From assembly GCF_003860465.1 (NCBI RefSeq), contig NZ_CP034183.1, forward strand, positions 1,070,501 to 1,134,500: a stretch of DNA of 64,000 nt, given 5' to 3'. Below are positions 27,591 to 37,284 of this stretch, piece by piece. The notes below the pieces were generated by a model, which was given only the letters and a program-made list of their open reading frames with translations, made no database searches and was not told the DNA's origin. Positions within the stretch are counted from its first letter, which is position 1. The number at the start of each line of letters is the position of its first letter. Made by a program: the position numbers and the translations under genes. Source of the DNA: Deinococcus psychrotolerans. GTDB taxonomy: Bacteria; Deinococcota; Deinococci; Deinococcales; Deinococcaceae.

Positions 27591-27821
27591 TTTCTACCCA
27601 CAATAATCCTCTTCAGCCTCTGTTCACAACGGACTCATTGTATGGCGGCGTACTTAGGAGTCGGGCCTAGTTTATTAAGCTCGGGCCAGTAAAAGCCAAA
27701 GAGAAGTTCCATCGGAGAGCCAGAGGTTCTTCTTACGTCAAGTCGTCGTTTGTTTGGCCTATATCTATGACTTAGCCAGCTTCGGCAACGAGACGCCGCT
27801 TTTACATCAAAGGAGTTTCTC
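27591..27821. other. AT-rich intergenic region before the fasciclin gene
   Basis: Together with the terminator this is a gap of over 300 bases without a gene. It is noticeably more AT-rich than its surroundings and ends in AAAGGAG at the correct distance from the fasciclin ATG. I identify no other element. Confidence 0.4.
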
Positions 27822-28310
27822 ATGTTGAAAAGAACTGCACTACTGACGTCTGCCCTGCTGCTGATTCCTTCCGCTCTCGCTGGCGGCGGCGCGGGAATGC
27901 CGCCCCGAAACAGCATTGCTGGCATCGTGGCCAACGATCCCAACTTCAGCACGCTGCTGGCGGCGGTACAGGCGGCGGGCTTGACCCAGACGCTCAGCAC
28001 CGGCGGGCCGTTCACGGTGTTCGCGCCGACCAACGCGGCTTTCGCCAAAGTGCCCGCCGATCAGCTCAATGCCCTGCTCAACGATCCGGCCAAGCTCAAG
28101 GCCGTGCTGCTCTATCACGTCGTGCCAGGCCGCGTGATGGCCTCGCAAGTGATTAAAATGACCAGTGCACCCACCGCTGAAGGATCCAGCCTCAAGATCA
28201 TGGTGAACGGCGGCACGGTGATGGTCAACGACGCCACCGTGACCAAGACCGACATCATGGCCAGCAACGGCGTGATTCACGTCATCGATACGGTGTTGCT
28301 GCCCAAGTAA
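27822..28310 (+). CDS. Secreted fasciclin (FAS1) domain protein
   Basis: A 162-aa precursor with a signal peptide ending at PSALA. One FAS1 domain covers residues about 32-161: the H1-like [17 protein letters not shown] and the H2-like [14 protein letters not shown] are both intact, with YHVVPGRV in between. FAS1 domains mediate cell-surface adhesion or matrix contacts. The closely packed short protein is of the common one-domain bacterial type. It has an AAAGGAG ribosome-binding site and is followed at 90 bp by the VanW gene. Confidence 0.92.
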   Translation: MLKRTALLTSALLLIPSALAGGGAGMPPRNSIAGIVANDPNFSTLLAAVQAAGLTQTLSTGGPFTVFAPTNAAFAKVPADQLNALLNDPAKLKAVLLYHVVPGRVMASQVIKMTSAPTAEGSSLKIMVNGGTVMVNDATVTKTDIMASNGVIHVIDTVLLPK

Positions 28311-28402
28311 GACGGGCAACATACTTGCGGGAGAAGGGGGGCGAAATCGCCTCTGCTTTTCCCGCTTTTCGTTGAGGTTGAGCCACCCGCAGAGGAAAAC
28401 AT

Positions 28403-29599
28403 GTGAAAAAACCATTCGCCGCCTGGCCACTCACCGCGCTCGGCGTGTTCGGCTTGAGCTTGGCGCTGAGCGCTCCGAGCGCGGGACAGTCTGGGCAGAT
28501 TTTTCAACTCCAAGTCACCGCTCCCGAACCGCTGCTGGTGGGTGGTCAAGTTACGCGGCCCCTGGTGAACCGCGCCTTTGAACTGCGCCTCAGTGCCGAG
28601 CAGGTGGCGGCTCTGCGAAAAGGCGAATTGTCCAGCGCAGCCCTCAAGAAGGTCTACCGGCAGATCGAAACCCGCACGCCCAAAAATGCCTTTTTCCAAC
28701 AGGTGGGCGGCAAGTGGGCGGCGCAAGGCCAGACCGGCTGGCAAGTGGAGCGCACAGCGACCCAAAGAGCTCTTCAAAAAGCGGCTCAGCAGCGGCAATC
28801 AAACGTGCCCGTCTCACTGACCCTTCAAGCTCCCCCGCGCAGTGTGAGGGTGCTGCAAGAGCGCGGAGTGGTGGCGCATGTGGTGACAGGCACCTCCAGC
28901 TTTGTGGGCAGCCCCGACTTCCGCGTTCACAATATCCGGGTGGGCAGTGCCAAACTCAATGGCAGTTGGCTGGAGCGAGGCGCTGTTTTCAACTTCAATG
29001 CCAAGCTGGGCAACATTTCATCGGCCAGCGGCTTTGTGCCCGGCTACATCATTTCCGGCGGCAGTCTGGCGCTGGAAGACGGCGGCGGCGTGTGCCAGAT
29101 CAGCACCACCCTCTTTCGGGCGGCATATTTGGCGGGTCTGCCTCTGGTGGAGCGGCACGCCCACTCGCACCAAGTCGCTTATTACGATCCACCGGGGTTT
29201 GAAGCCACCGTCTATGCTCCGTCCAAGAATCTGCGTTTTCGCAACGACACCGCCGCCCCGCTGCTGATTCAGGCGAGCTGGGATCTCAAGGCCCAGACGC
29301 TGCGCTTTGATTTCTTCGGAGCGGCCCCAGACCGCCGCGTGCAGGTGTCCGCGCCCAAGCTGAGCGACCGCAAACCGGCCAGCAACCCAACCTACATGGC
29401 CGATCCCAAGCTCAAAGCTGGTGAGATTGAACGCGTTGACCTGCCCGCTTCGGGCGTACGGGTGGCTATTGTACGGACGATTACGCGCATAGGTAAAGAC
29501 ACAGGTAAGGCCGAACAAACCGATGTCCTCAGAAGCACTTACCGGCCTTGGGGCGGCACCTTCGCCGTCTCCCCAAGCGACAAGCGGCTGAGACGCTGA
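28403..29599 (+). CDS. VanW family exported protein
   Basis: A 398-aa precursor, GTG start (AGAGGAAA upstream), with a signal peptide ending near APSAG. The VanW domain (about 165-290) is unmistakable: RVHNIRVGSAKLNGSWLERGAVFNFN, then DGGGVCQISTTLFRAAYLAGLPLVERHAHSHQV with its conserved Cys, and FEATVYAP. VanW was first noted in vancomycin-resistance clusters, but the domain is widespread and its biochemical role is unknown; cell-wall or peptidoglycan interaction is a reasonable guess. No resistance genes accompany it. Confidence 0.9.
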   Translation: MKKPFAAWPLTALGVFGLSLALSAPSAGQSGQIFQLQVTAPEPLLVGGQVTRPLVNRAFELRLSAEQVAALRKGELSSAALKKVYRQIETRTPKNAFFQQVGGKWAAQGQTGWQVERTATQRALQKAAQQRQSNVPVSLTLQAPPRSVRVLQERGVVAHVVTGTSSFVGSPDFRVHNIRVGSAKLNGSWLERGAVFNFNAKLGNISSASGFVPGYIISGGSLALEDGGGVCQISTTLFRAAYLAGLPLVERHAHSHQVAYYDPPGFEATVYAPSKNLRFRNDTAAPLLIQASWDLKAQTLRFDFFGAAPDRRVQVSAPKLSDRKPASNPTYMADPKLKAGEIERVDLPASGVRVAIVRTITRIGKDTGKAEQTDVLRSTYRPWGGTFAVSPSDKRLRR

Positions 29600-29612
29600 G
29601 AAGGTCAGCGCT

Positions 29613-30374
29613 TTAGAGTGTTAGCACGTCGTAGCCGGTCGGCGTGACCACCAAGGTGTGTTCGAATTGAGCGCTGGGCTTACCGTCTGCCGTCACCACT
29701 GTCCAGCCGTCGGCCAGCAGTTTGGTTTCGGGGCGGCCCATATTGATCATCGGCTCGATGGTAAACACCATTCCGGCGCTGATTTTCATACCGGTTCCGG
29801 CGCGGCCCACATGCGGCACGGTGGGGTCTTCATGCAGTCGGTAGCCGACGCCGTGGCCGGTGTACTCGCGCACCACCGAGAAGCCGCGCGGCTCGGCGGT
29901 GGCCTGAATCATCGCGCCGATGTCGCCGAGCCGTGCGCCGGGCTTGACCACTTCCAGCGCCGCGCTGAGGCTGGCTCTGGTGGCGTCCACCAGCTTTTGA
30001 ACATTGGGGGCCACCGCGCCCACCGTGTAGGTGTAGCAGGCGTCGCCGTAGACTCCATTCATCTTGACGCCGATATCAACGCCGATGATGTCGCCCTCTC
30101 GCAGCTTGCGCGGCGTGGGAATCCCGTGACAGATCACCTCGTTGACTGAAGCGCAGATGGTACCGGGAAACGGATTGTTGCGCGGGCCGTAGCCGACATA
30201 CGCCGGTATAGCTCCATGTGACCGGATGAAGTCCTCAGCCATCTTGTCGAGGTCTTGGAGGCTGGCACCCGGCACCACGTAAGGCTCCAATACTCGGAAC
30301 GTCTCCGCGACGAGCGCCCCCGCGCGGCGCATCAGTTCTATTTCGCGGGCGGATTTGAGGGCAACTTTGCTCAT
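29613..30374 (-). CDS. map: Methionine aminopeptidase type I
   Basis: A 253-aa type I methionine aminopeptidase that removes initiator Met from nascent proteins. Metal ligands are visible in IIGVDIGVKMNGVYGDA (Asp pair), the GHGVGYRLHEDPTVPH block (His), TIEPM (Glu) and the C-terminal QFEHTLVV (Glu). The protein is of normal length with no N-terminal zinc extension. It is convergent with the VanW gene with only 13 bp between stops. Confidence 0.96.
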   Translation of the reverse strand: MSKVALKSAREIELMRRAGALVAETFRVLEPYVVPGASLQDLDKMAEDFIRSHGAIPAYVGYGPRNNPFPGTICASVNEVICHGIPTPRKLREGDIIGVDIGVKMNGVYGDACYTYTVGAVAPNVQKLVDATRASLSAALEVVKPGARLGDIGAMIQATAEPRGFSVVREYTGHGVGYRLHEDPTVPHVGRAGTGMKISAGMVFTIEPMINMGRPETKLLADGWTVVTADGKPSAQFEHTLVVTPTGYDVLTL

Positions 30375-30645
30375 AACGGATCAAGTTAGCACGCTCCCCA
30401 AGGCTCGGCGCGGCCCTCTTCACCTTTGATTTGGGCTTGGCAACCGCCAAAGTTACCGAATCAACCGTAAGGCTTGCAAACGTGCACGGTGCCGCGTGAG
30501 TTTAGACTCGGAAAGACGAGCGTAAGAGCCGGAGCAGTAACCCAGAATAGGAGTACAGCCGCAAAGTAAATCCAAAGCCACTACGGACTGCGTATATCTA
30601 GAGAAGAGCGCTTGACCCACTGGCTAGACCGAACGAGGAGAGATC
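30375..30645. other. Leader region of the msrPQ operon
   Basis: 271 bases divergent between map and msrP. The segment has several short complementary stretches (for example around 30500-30570) and GAGGAGAG before the msrP ATG. I looked for a molybdenum-cofactor riboswitch, since MsrP is a Mo enzyme, but could not match the consensus. Confidence 0.35.
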
Positions 30646-31620
30646 ATGACCAAATTGCCCCCCGAACAGACCCCCAAAAGCGCTGAGAGCGAAAAGACCC
30701 CCAATCCCCGCCGCGAATTTCTGCGCAGCGCTGGCCTGTTTACCGGCACGGTAGCGGCCCTCGGCGGCGGCTTGGAACTTCTCAGCCGCAAGCCCGGCGC
30801 GGAAGCTCAGGCGTTGCCTGATTTGATCGGCCAGGCCAAGCGCCCGCTGGGGCCGTACGACACCAAAGACGCGGTGACGCCTTACGAGCAGGCCACTACC
30901 TACAACAACTTCTACGAGTTCGGCACCGACAAAGCCGACCCCGCCCGCATGGCCGCCAGCCTTAAGACCCGCCCCTGGACCGTCAAACTCGACGGCGAAG
31001 TCAAGAAAGCGCAGACAGTAGACATCGACACCTTGCAGTCGTGGTTTCCCTTGGAAGACCGGATTTACCGGATGCGCTGCGTGGAAGGCTGGTCAATGGT
31101 GATGCCTTGGTTGGGCTTTCCGCTGGCTGGCCTGATTCGCCGGATGGATCCTACTGGCAAAGCCAAGTATGTGCAGTTCACTTCACTGCTCGACACCAAG
31201 CAGTTTCCGGGCCAGCGCTCCAGCGTGCTGACCTGGCCTTACGTGGAAGCTTTGCGGATTGACGAAGCCCTCAACCCGCTGGCGTTTATGGCGGTGGGCC
31301 TGAACGGTCGGGCCTTGCCCGGTCAAAACGGCGCTCCGCTGCGGCTGGTGGTGCCGTGGAAATACGGCTTCAAAAGCATCAAGTCTGTCGTGCGGATTAC
31401 CCTCACCGAAAAGCAGCCCAAAACCACCTGGAGCATCGCCGCGCCCGACGAGTACGGCTTTTACGCCAACGTCAATCCCAAAGTGGATCACCCACGCTGG
31501 AGTCAGGCCACCGAGCGCCGCATCGGTGAACTGGGCCGCCGCCCCACCCTGCCGTTTAACGGCTACGCCGATCAAGTCGCCTCGCTGTATTCGGGCCTCG
31601 ACTTGAAGAAGAACTTCTAG
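30646..31620 (+). CDS. msrP: Protein-methionine-sulfoxide reductase catalytic subunit MsrP
   Basis: A 324-aa periplasmic molybdoenzyme (YedY/MsrP) that reduces oxidised methionine in envelope proteins. The Tat signal is [11 protein letters not shown] (twin Arg at 22-23). The Mo-coordinating Cys is Cys145 in [14 protein letters not shown], and the substrate-site region includes [14 protein letters not shown] and W-G/Y motifs ([18 protein letters not shown]). It is followed within five bases by msrQ, its haem membrane partner. Envelope repair of oxidative damage suits Deinococcus. Confidence 0.95.
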   Translation: MTKLPPEQTPKSAESEKTPNPRREFLRSAGLFTGTVAALGGGLELLSRKPGAEAQALPDLIGQAKRPLGPYDTKDAVTPYEQATTYNNFYEFGTDKADPARMAASLKTRPWTVKLDGEVKKAQTVDIDTLQSWFPLEDRIYRMRCVEGWSMVMPWLGFPLAGLIRRMDPTGKAKYVQFTSLLDTKQFPGQRSSVLTWPYVEALRIDEALNPLAFMAVGLNGRALPGQNGAPLRLVVPWKYGFKSIKSVVRITLTEKQPKTTWSIAAPDEYGFYANVNPKVDHPRWSQATERRIGELGRRPTLPFNGYADQVASLYSGLDLKKNF

Positions 31621-31624
31621 CGTC

Positions 31625-32332
31625 ATGTCAAAAGCCACTCCCTCCCCCACCAATTCCGGCGCGGCCACTGCGGCCAGACCCGTGCCACGCCGCAAAGTCA
31701 GTAAATTCGGCGGCCTCGGCCCCGGTATCGTGGTGGGCGGCCTGGTGCCGATGGCAGTGATGCTCTGGGACGCCCAGACCGGAGCGCTGGGAGCCAATCC
31801 GGTGCAGCGCTTACAACTGCAAACCGGCGTGCTCTCGCTGGTGCTGCTGATTCTCTCGCTGGCTGCCACTCCGCTAAGGCTCGTCACCGGCTGGACATGG
31901 CCCGCCCGCGTCCGCAAAGCGCTGGGGCTGCTGGCCTTTTTGTACGCCACTTTACACGTGCTGGTGTATCTGGTGGACAAGGGCATTCTCAATGGCAGTT
32001 TTGGCATCGCCACCGTCGTGGACGACGTATTGAAGCGACCCTTTATCACGGTGGGCTTTGCGGCGTGGCTGCTGCTGATTCCCCTGGCACTGACCAGTTT
32101 CAAGGATTCAGTCAAGAAGCTCGGCTTTGCCCGCTGGACGACGCTGCACAAACTGGTGTATTTCGTGGTGGCACTGGGGGTGGTGCATTACTGGTGGGGC
32201 GTCAAGAAAGACCACACCGAGCCGCTGATTTACGGCTTGGTGGCGGCCATGCTGCTGGCGCTTCGGGTCATTTTCAAGGACTTCAGGAGTAAGAAGAAAG
32301 CCGGCGGCGCGGGGAAAACGGCGACACCCTGA
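31625..32332 (+). CDS. msrQ: Haem-binding membrane subunit MsrQ
   Basis: A 235-aa integral membrane protein of the ferric-reductase-like type, with about six helices. Candidate haem-ligand histidines are in YATLHVLVYL, WTTLHKLVYF and GVVHYWWGVKKDH. MsrQ passes electrons from the quinone pool or a flavin reductase to MsrP. It has an N-terminal extension of about 30 charged or Pro/Ala-rich residues before the first helix. It is co-transcribed with msrP. Confidence 0.93.
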   Translation: MSKATPSPTNSGAATAARPVPRRKVSKFGGLGPGIVVGGLVPMAVMLWDAQTGALGANPVQRLQLQTGVLSLVLLILSLAATPLRLVTGWTWPARVRKALGLLAFLYATLHVLVYLVDKGILNGSFGIATVVDDVLKRPFITVGFAAWLLLIPLALTSFKDSVKKLGFARWTTLHKLVYFVVALGVVHYWWGVKKDHTEPLIYGLVAAMLLALRVIFKDFRSKKKAGGAGKTATP

Positions 32333-32405
32333 AACTGAAGTTCGGGTAGGCGGCGTGGGCGAAAGCTTGCGCCACTTTTGTTGTTGATGTTCCCACGGGC
32401 CCCTT

Positions 32406-32576
32406 ATACGTATTCCGGCCATTCCGTTATCTTTCGAAAAAACACCGAAAGCTAACTCCATTCTGGAATACGTACTTTTTCCTACTCCCGCTGTCTTGGT
32501 CAGAGCGGCACCTCTCGGGCCTGACCGCTGGTCGGGTTTCGCAGTTATTGCATAACTGTTCAACCGGAATCCGTAT
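32406..32576. repeat. Cluster of three inverted ATACG(T/G)ATTCCGG copies after msrQ
   Basis: The motif ATACGTATTCCGG (32406-32418) recurs in inverse orientation at 32463-32474 and again at 32564-32576 (12 of 13 bases to the first copy). Copies one and two can fold into a 10-bp stem with a nested CTTTCG/CGAAAG hairpin, followed by a T-run, so the first part may also act as the msrQ terminator. The flanking 240 bases have no gene. It could be a small MITE-like element. Confidence 0.55.
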
Positions 32577-32977
32577 TACCCCAGCACTTCCCGCAGCCGC
32601 GCCACGTTTCCAAACCAAACTTCGCCCCCTTCGGTGTTCGTCCAGAATTCCGACAAATCCGAGTCGGGGCCAGCCACACGGCCCAGCGCTTCACCGGCCA
32701 GCTCGCGCATCGGCTCTAGCTCACCGGTCTGCAAGCCCGAAAGCCAGTCGCGCAGAGCAGCGTCGAAGATGGTGGCCGTGTCGCCGCTGAGGTGGGCGGC
32801 CAGAGTCTCGGCGGCGGCGACGGCCCTCGCACCTTCTTCCTCGGCCACGAAGTCGGTGTCGGGGTCGAGAACGACTTCGTAAGCTTCCTGAAGCGCAAAC
32901 GTGCCGTCTTCCAAAACTTCCCCGATAAACATTTTGGCCGCGTCGTTGTCGAAGGCGGCAGTTCCCCAAGTGTTCAT
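32576..32977 (-). CDS. DUF4259 domain protein
   Basis: A 133-aa acidic cytoplasmic protein. The opening MNTWGTAAFDNDAAKMF matches the DUF4259 start (WG.g.FdND.A), followed by an Ala/Glu-rich helical body with AAAETLAAHLSG, and a C-terminal SEFWTNTEGGEVWFGNVARLREVL. The family has no known function; in other bacteria it is often near toxin or immunity genes, but nothing here supports that. The stop is immediately inside the msrQ-downstream repeat. Confidence 0.8.
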   Translation of the reverse strand: MNTWGTAAFDNDAAKMFIGEVLEDGTFALQEAYEVVLDPDTDFVAEEEGARAVAAAETLAAHLSGDTATIFDAALRDWLSGLQTGELEPMRELAGEALGRVAGPDSDLSEFWTNTEGGEVWFGNVARLREVLG

Positions 32978-33023
32978 GCGGTAAGGTTAACGCAAGTCGC
33001 CGGTAAGTTGGTCACAGCCCAGA

Positions 33024-33476
33024 TCAGTTCCCGTAAAGCACGAATTCACTGGTGTTCTTGGTACCCGGCACCGTTCTTGAAATCATCCCGACGTATTTGC
33101 CGCTGCTGTTGCCGTAGACCACGGTTTCCATATCGCGCCAGTTTTGAACCGTGAACTGCTTGAAGTTTTGCTGCTGAAAACCCAAAGCGCGGGTCTGGTA
33201 AATACTGTCGTGAAACGTCGAAACCCAGTTGGCCACCCGGTAATACTCGACCCATTTTACATTGTATCCAGCTTTTTTACTTTGAATCAGAAAATCCTGT
33301 TTGAAGCGTTGTGCGGCAGCGTCGCAAAACTGAACGACAGAAGCGCCGCCGCCACCTTTTGGATAAGAAATTTTGACCTGTCCATTAAAACTGAGCGAGG
33401 GCCGAGCAACACATTGAGCGCTCCCGACAGAAGTTGCCAACGCGGCGACAGCAGCGAGCAGAATCAAACGGTTCAT
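33024..33476 (-). CDS. Small exported hypothetical protein
   Basis: A 150-aa precursor with a signal peptide (MNRLILLAAVAALATSVGSAQ) and two Cys in the mature part (CVARP and QFCDAA). A strong AGGGAGGAC precedes the ATG at 33476. The mature sequence has a Gly-rich loop (YPKGGGGASV), a helix and a beta-rich C-terminal part (SGKYVGMISRTVPGTKNTSEFVLYGN). No family is recognised. Codon use is more A/T tolerant than the neighbours. Confidence 0.65.
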   Translation of the reverse strand: MNRLILLAAVAALATSVGSAQCVARPSLSFNGQVKISYPKGGGGASVVQFCDAAAQRFKQDFLIQSKKAGYNVKWVEYYRVANWVSTFHDSIYQTRALGFQQQNFKQFTVQNWRDMETVVYGNSSGKYVGMISRTVPGTKNTSEFVLYGN

Positions 33477-33657
33477 AATGTCCTCCCTGAGCAAAGGTGA
33501 TGAAACTCAGCCTAAGAGAGACAACATGAGAACAAGCCGTATTTGTATCTGTTTTTGTTTATTGAGTCAGATCACGGCGCACACCTGATGAGCTTTAGCT
33601 TCTGATGGGCGAAGTCAATCGGCACAAGTTTATATACAGGTGTGGAGTGTTATTTGG

Positions 33658-34899
<1,242 letters not shown>

Positions 34900-35011
34900 G
34901 CACTCAGTTTAGAGCGCTTGGGGCAGGGCAAATGGCAGGAGGGCTTACGGGCCGCCGGCGGCCTATCTGGCGAAGGTAACGCCGCACCATGCCCTTTTGG
35001 CGACCTTGAGT

Positions 35012-35064
35012 TATACTGCCCTCAGAAAGTCCTCGTTGGCGGGGGTGGGTGAGGTGACCCACCC
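35012..35064 (+). promoter_or_regulatory. Putative promoter and structured leader of rimP-nusA-infB
   Basis: A TATACT -10 (35012-35017) is followed by a strong GGGTGGGT/ACCCACCC hairpin (35043-35050 with 35057-35064) and a second small hairpin before rimP. Leaders of nusA operons are often autoregulated; the role here is inference. Confidence 0.45.
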
Positions 35065-35117
35065 TCTCTTGATGAGGGAGGTGGTGAGACGCCCGCAAAA
35101 GCGCGGGAATACAACTT

Positions 35118-35603
35118 ATGACAACACGAATAACAACCCAGCCCAGTAAAACCCAGTCCGACAACCTAACGCGCATCGCCGAGCAGGCCCTCAGCCCACT
35201 GGGGCTGGAAGTGCTGGAAGTCCAACTTCAAAATGCCTCGGGGCGCAGTCCCATTTTGCTGATCCGAATTGACCGTCTAGACGAGCAACCGGTGTCAGTA
35301 GAAGACTTGACGTTAGGCAGCCGCACCATCGGCGCGGCGCTCGACGAACTCGATCCGATCAAAGACGAGTACCGCTTGGAACTGGAATCGCCCGGCTCGA
35401 AGCGCCCGCTGCTTCGTGCCCGCCACTTTGAGCGGATGCTGGGCCTGCTGACCCGCGTGCGCGGCGACGGCCACGCTTTTACCGCGGCGATCAAGGCGGT
35501 GAACGGCGACCAAGTCACCTTTGACGTGCTGGGCCAAGACGTGACGCTGAGCGCCGGAACCTTTCAGGCCAACTTGGCCGAGTTTCCAGCCGAACACCGC
35601 TAA
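35118..35603 (+). CDS. rimP: Ribosome maturation factor
   Basis: A 161-aa RimP, needed for 30S subunit maturation. The N-terminal domain has LGLEVLEVQLQNASGRSPILLIRIDR and the VSVEDLTLGSRTIGAALDE helix. The conserved ESPGSKRPLLRARHFERM and the C-terminal SH3-like domain follow. It is the first gene of the rimP-nusA-ylxR-infB operon, the usual bacterial order. Confidence 0.94.
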   Translation: MTTRITTQPSKTQSDNLTRIAEQALSPLGLEVLEVQLQNASGRSPILLIRIDRLDEQPVSVEDLTLGSRTIGAALDELDPIKDEYRLELESPGSKRPLLRARHFERMLGLLTRVRGDGHAFTAAIKAVNGDQVTFDVLGQDVTLSAGTFQANLAEFPAEHR

Positions 35604-35670
35604 GTCTTAGCACCTGCGGCCCAGAACAAAGTCAATTTCAACGAAAGAAAAGAAGAAAGAAGGAAGTGAG

Positions 35671-36864
35671 ATGACCCAACCAGAAGTGAATTTTGCCGAA
35701 GCGCTGCGCGACGTGGCGGCGGCCCGCAATATCAACGAGCTGCAACTGATCGAGGCCTTTGAAGAATCGCTGGCCCAGGCTTACAAGCGCAACGTCGAAC
35801 CCGATAAGCGCATTGAAGTTCACCTCGATCCCGACACGGGCGACCTCGAAGTGTTGGTCGTGCGCGAAGTCGTCGAGAAAGTGGACGACGAAAACCTCCA
35901 GATTTCTTTGGCCGACGCCCTAGAACTCGACCCTGACGTGGAACTCGGCATGGAAATGGAGTTTCCGGTCAGCAGCGATCAGTTCAGCCGCATCGCCCTG
36001 CAAGCCGCCAAGCAGACCCTGACCCAGAAAATGCGCGAAACCGAGCGCAACGTGGTCTACAACGAATACAAAGACAAAGAAGGCCAGGTTATCAACGCGA
36101 CGGTGGTCCGAATGGACAACAAGCAAAATTACTTCGTCGAACTCGGTTCCGGCGAAGCGATTATGCCGCCCCGCGAGCAGATTCCCGGCGAGCGGCTGCT
36201 CAACGGCAACCGCGTCAAGGTCTACCTCAAAGAAGTCCGCAAGACGCCCAAAGGCCCCACCATCTTGGCCAGCCGCGCCGACGAGAGACTGCTCGATTAC
36301 CTGCTGCGCCAAGAAATCCCCGAGATTGCCAACAATGTCGTGGAAGTCAAAGCGATTGCCCGCGAAGCCGGTCAGCGCAGCAAAGTGGCGGTTTACAGCA
36401 ACAATTCCAACGTTGATCCGATCGGGGCCTGCATCGGGCACCGGGGCAACCGCATTCAGGCGGTCACCGGCGAGTTGGGCCGCGAGCGGGTGGACGTGAT
36501 TTTGTGGGACGCCAACACCCGCGAATTTATCCGGAATGCGCTCTCCCCGGCCAAAGTGGGCCTGATCGAGGTCAGCAATGACCGCAGCGAGGCCACTGTA
36601 ACCGTCACGCCGGATCAGCTCTCGCTGGCAATCGGTAAGGGTGGGCAAAATGTTCGGCTGGCCGCCAAACTGACCGGTTACAAAATTGATCTGCGCGAAA
36701 CGCAGGCGATCAGCGACCTCGACGCGGCCATGCAGCAGGCCATGCAAGAAGGCGAGGCGGGCCGCGAGGTCAGCAGCAGCCAGCAAGCCGCCTTCGACGC
36801 GCTGTTTCGTGACAGCCGCTCGGTGGCCACCGCCTCGCCCGACGACGAGGGCGGACAGGAGTAA
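35671..36864 (+). CDS. nusA: Transcription termination/antitermination factor NusA
   Basis: A 397-aa NusA: the N-terminal RNA polymerase-binding domain (about 1-130), S1 domain (about 135-200, GQVINATVVRMDNKQNYFVEL), then two KH domains (about 210-350, with GACIGHRGNRIQAVTGELGRERVDV and LAIGKGGQNVRLAAKLTGYKIDL). It lacks the C-terminal acidic repeats of E. coli, as usual outside proteobacteria. AAGGAAGTGAG precedes the ATG. Confidence 0.97.
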   Translation: MTQPEVNFAEALRDVAAARNINELQLIEAFEESLAQAYKRNVEPDKRIEVHLDPDTGDLEVLVVREVVEKVDDENLQISLADALELDPDVELGMEMEFPVSSDQFSRIALQAAKQTLTQKMRETERNVVYNEYKDKEGQVINATVVRMDNKQNYFVELGSGEAIMPPREQIPGERLLNGNRVKVYLKEVRKTPKGPTILASRADERLLDYLLRQEIPEIANNVVEVKAIAREAGQRSKVAVYSNNSNVDPIGACIGHRGNRIQAVTGELGRERVDVILWDANTREFIRNALSPAKVGLIEVSNDRSEATVTVTPDQLSLAIGKGGQNVRLAAKLTGYKIDLRETQAISDLDAAMQQAMQEGEAGREVSSSQQAAFDALFRDSRSVATASPDDEGGQE

Positions 36865-36869
36865 GCCGA

Positions 36870-37199
36870 GTGAACGTGCCCGCCAGCGTCCAATTCACCA
36901 CCGCTCCATCAGTCGCCCGGCACGTGCCGGAGCGCAGTTGCGTGGCCTGCCGCAAAAAGCGCCCTCAGGGCGAGTTCGTGCGGCTGATTCACGCGGGGGC
37001 AGGCTGGACGCTGGCGGGCAAGCACAAAGCAGGCCAGCTTCTATCCGGCCGGGGCGCTTACGTCTGCGCGGATACGCCGGGCTGCTGGGCCGAGAAGCGG
37101 CTGAGGCGGGCCTTCGGCGCTCAAGCAGCCAGCCTCAGCCTCCTCCTTCAAACCCAATCCCATCCTCAAGCTCAAGAACTCCACCCAGCGAATCTATGA
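36870..37199 (+). CDS. YlxR (DUF448/RnpM) family RNA-binding protein
   Basis: A 109-aa protein starting with GTG. The YlxR core carries RSCVACRKKRPQGEFVRLI and GRGAYVCADTPGCWAEKRLRRAF, the typical CxxC-x(n)-GRGAY-C pattern. YlxR homologues bind RNA; the B. subtilis protein modulates RNase P. Its location between nusA and infB is the conserved position. It has a 20-residue N-terminal and a 25-residue C-terminal extension of low complexity. Confidence 0.92.
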   Translation: MNVPASVQFTTAPSVARHVPERSCVACRKKRPQGEFVRLIHAGAGWTLAGKHKAGQLLSGRGAYVCADTPGCWAEKRLRRAFGAQAASLSLLLQTQSHPQAQELHPANL

Positions 37200-37284
37200 A
37201 TTAATACCCCTTCCTTTTCTTTTTGCTGCCCTGCCCATCTCTGAATCAACCGTGCAGGCAGTCAACTCACCCGGAGGTGAGGCT

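Noticed and set aside
28403..29599. Vancomycin resistance locus
   Set aside because: Only a VanW domain is present; there are no vanA/B/H/X-type genes.
30375..30645. Molybdenum-cofactor or cobalamin riboswitch before msrP
   Set aside because: Some paired segments are present, but I could not match the consensus core of either class.
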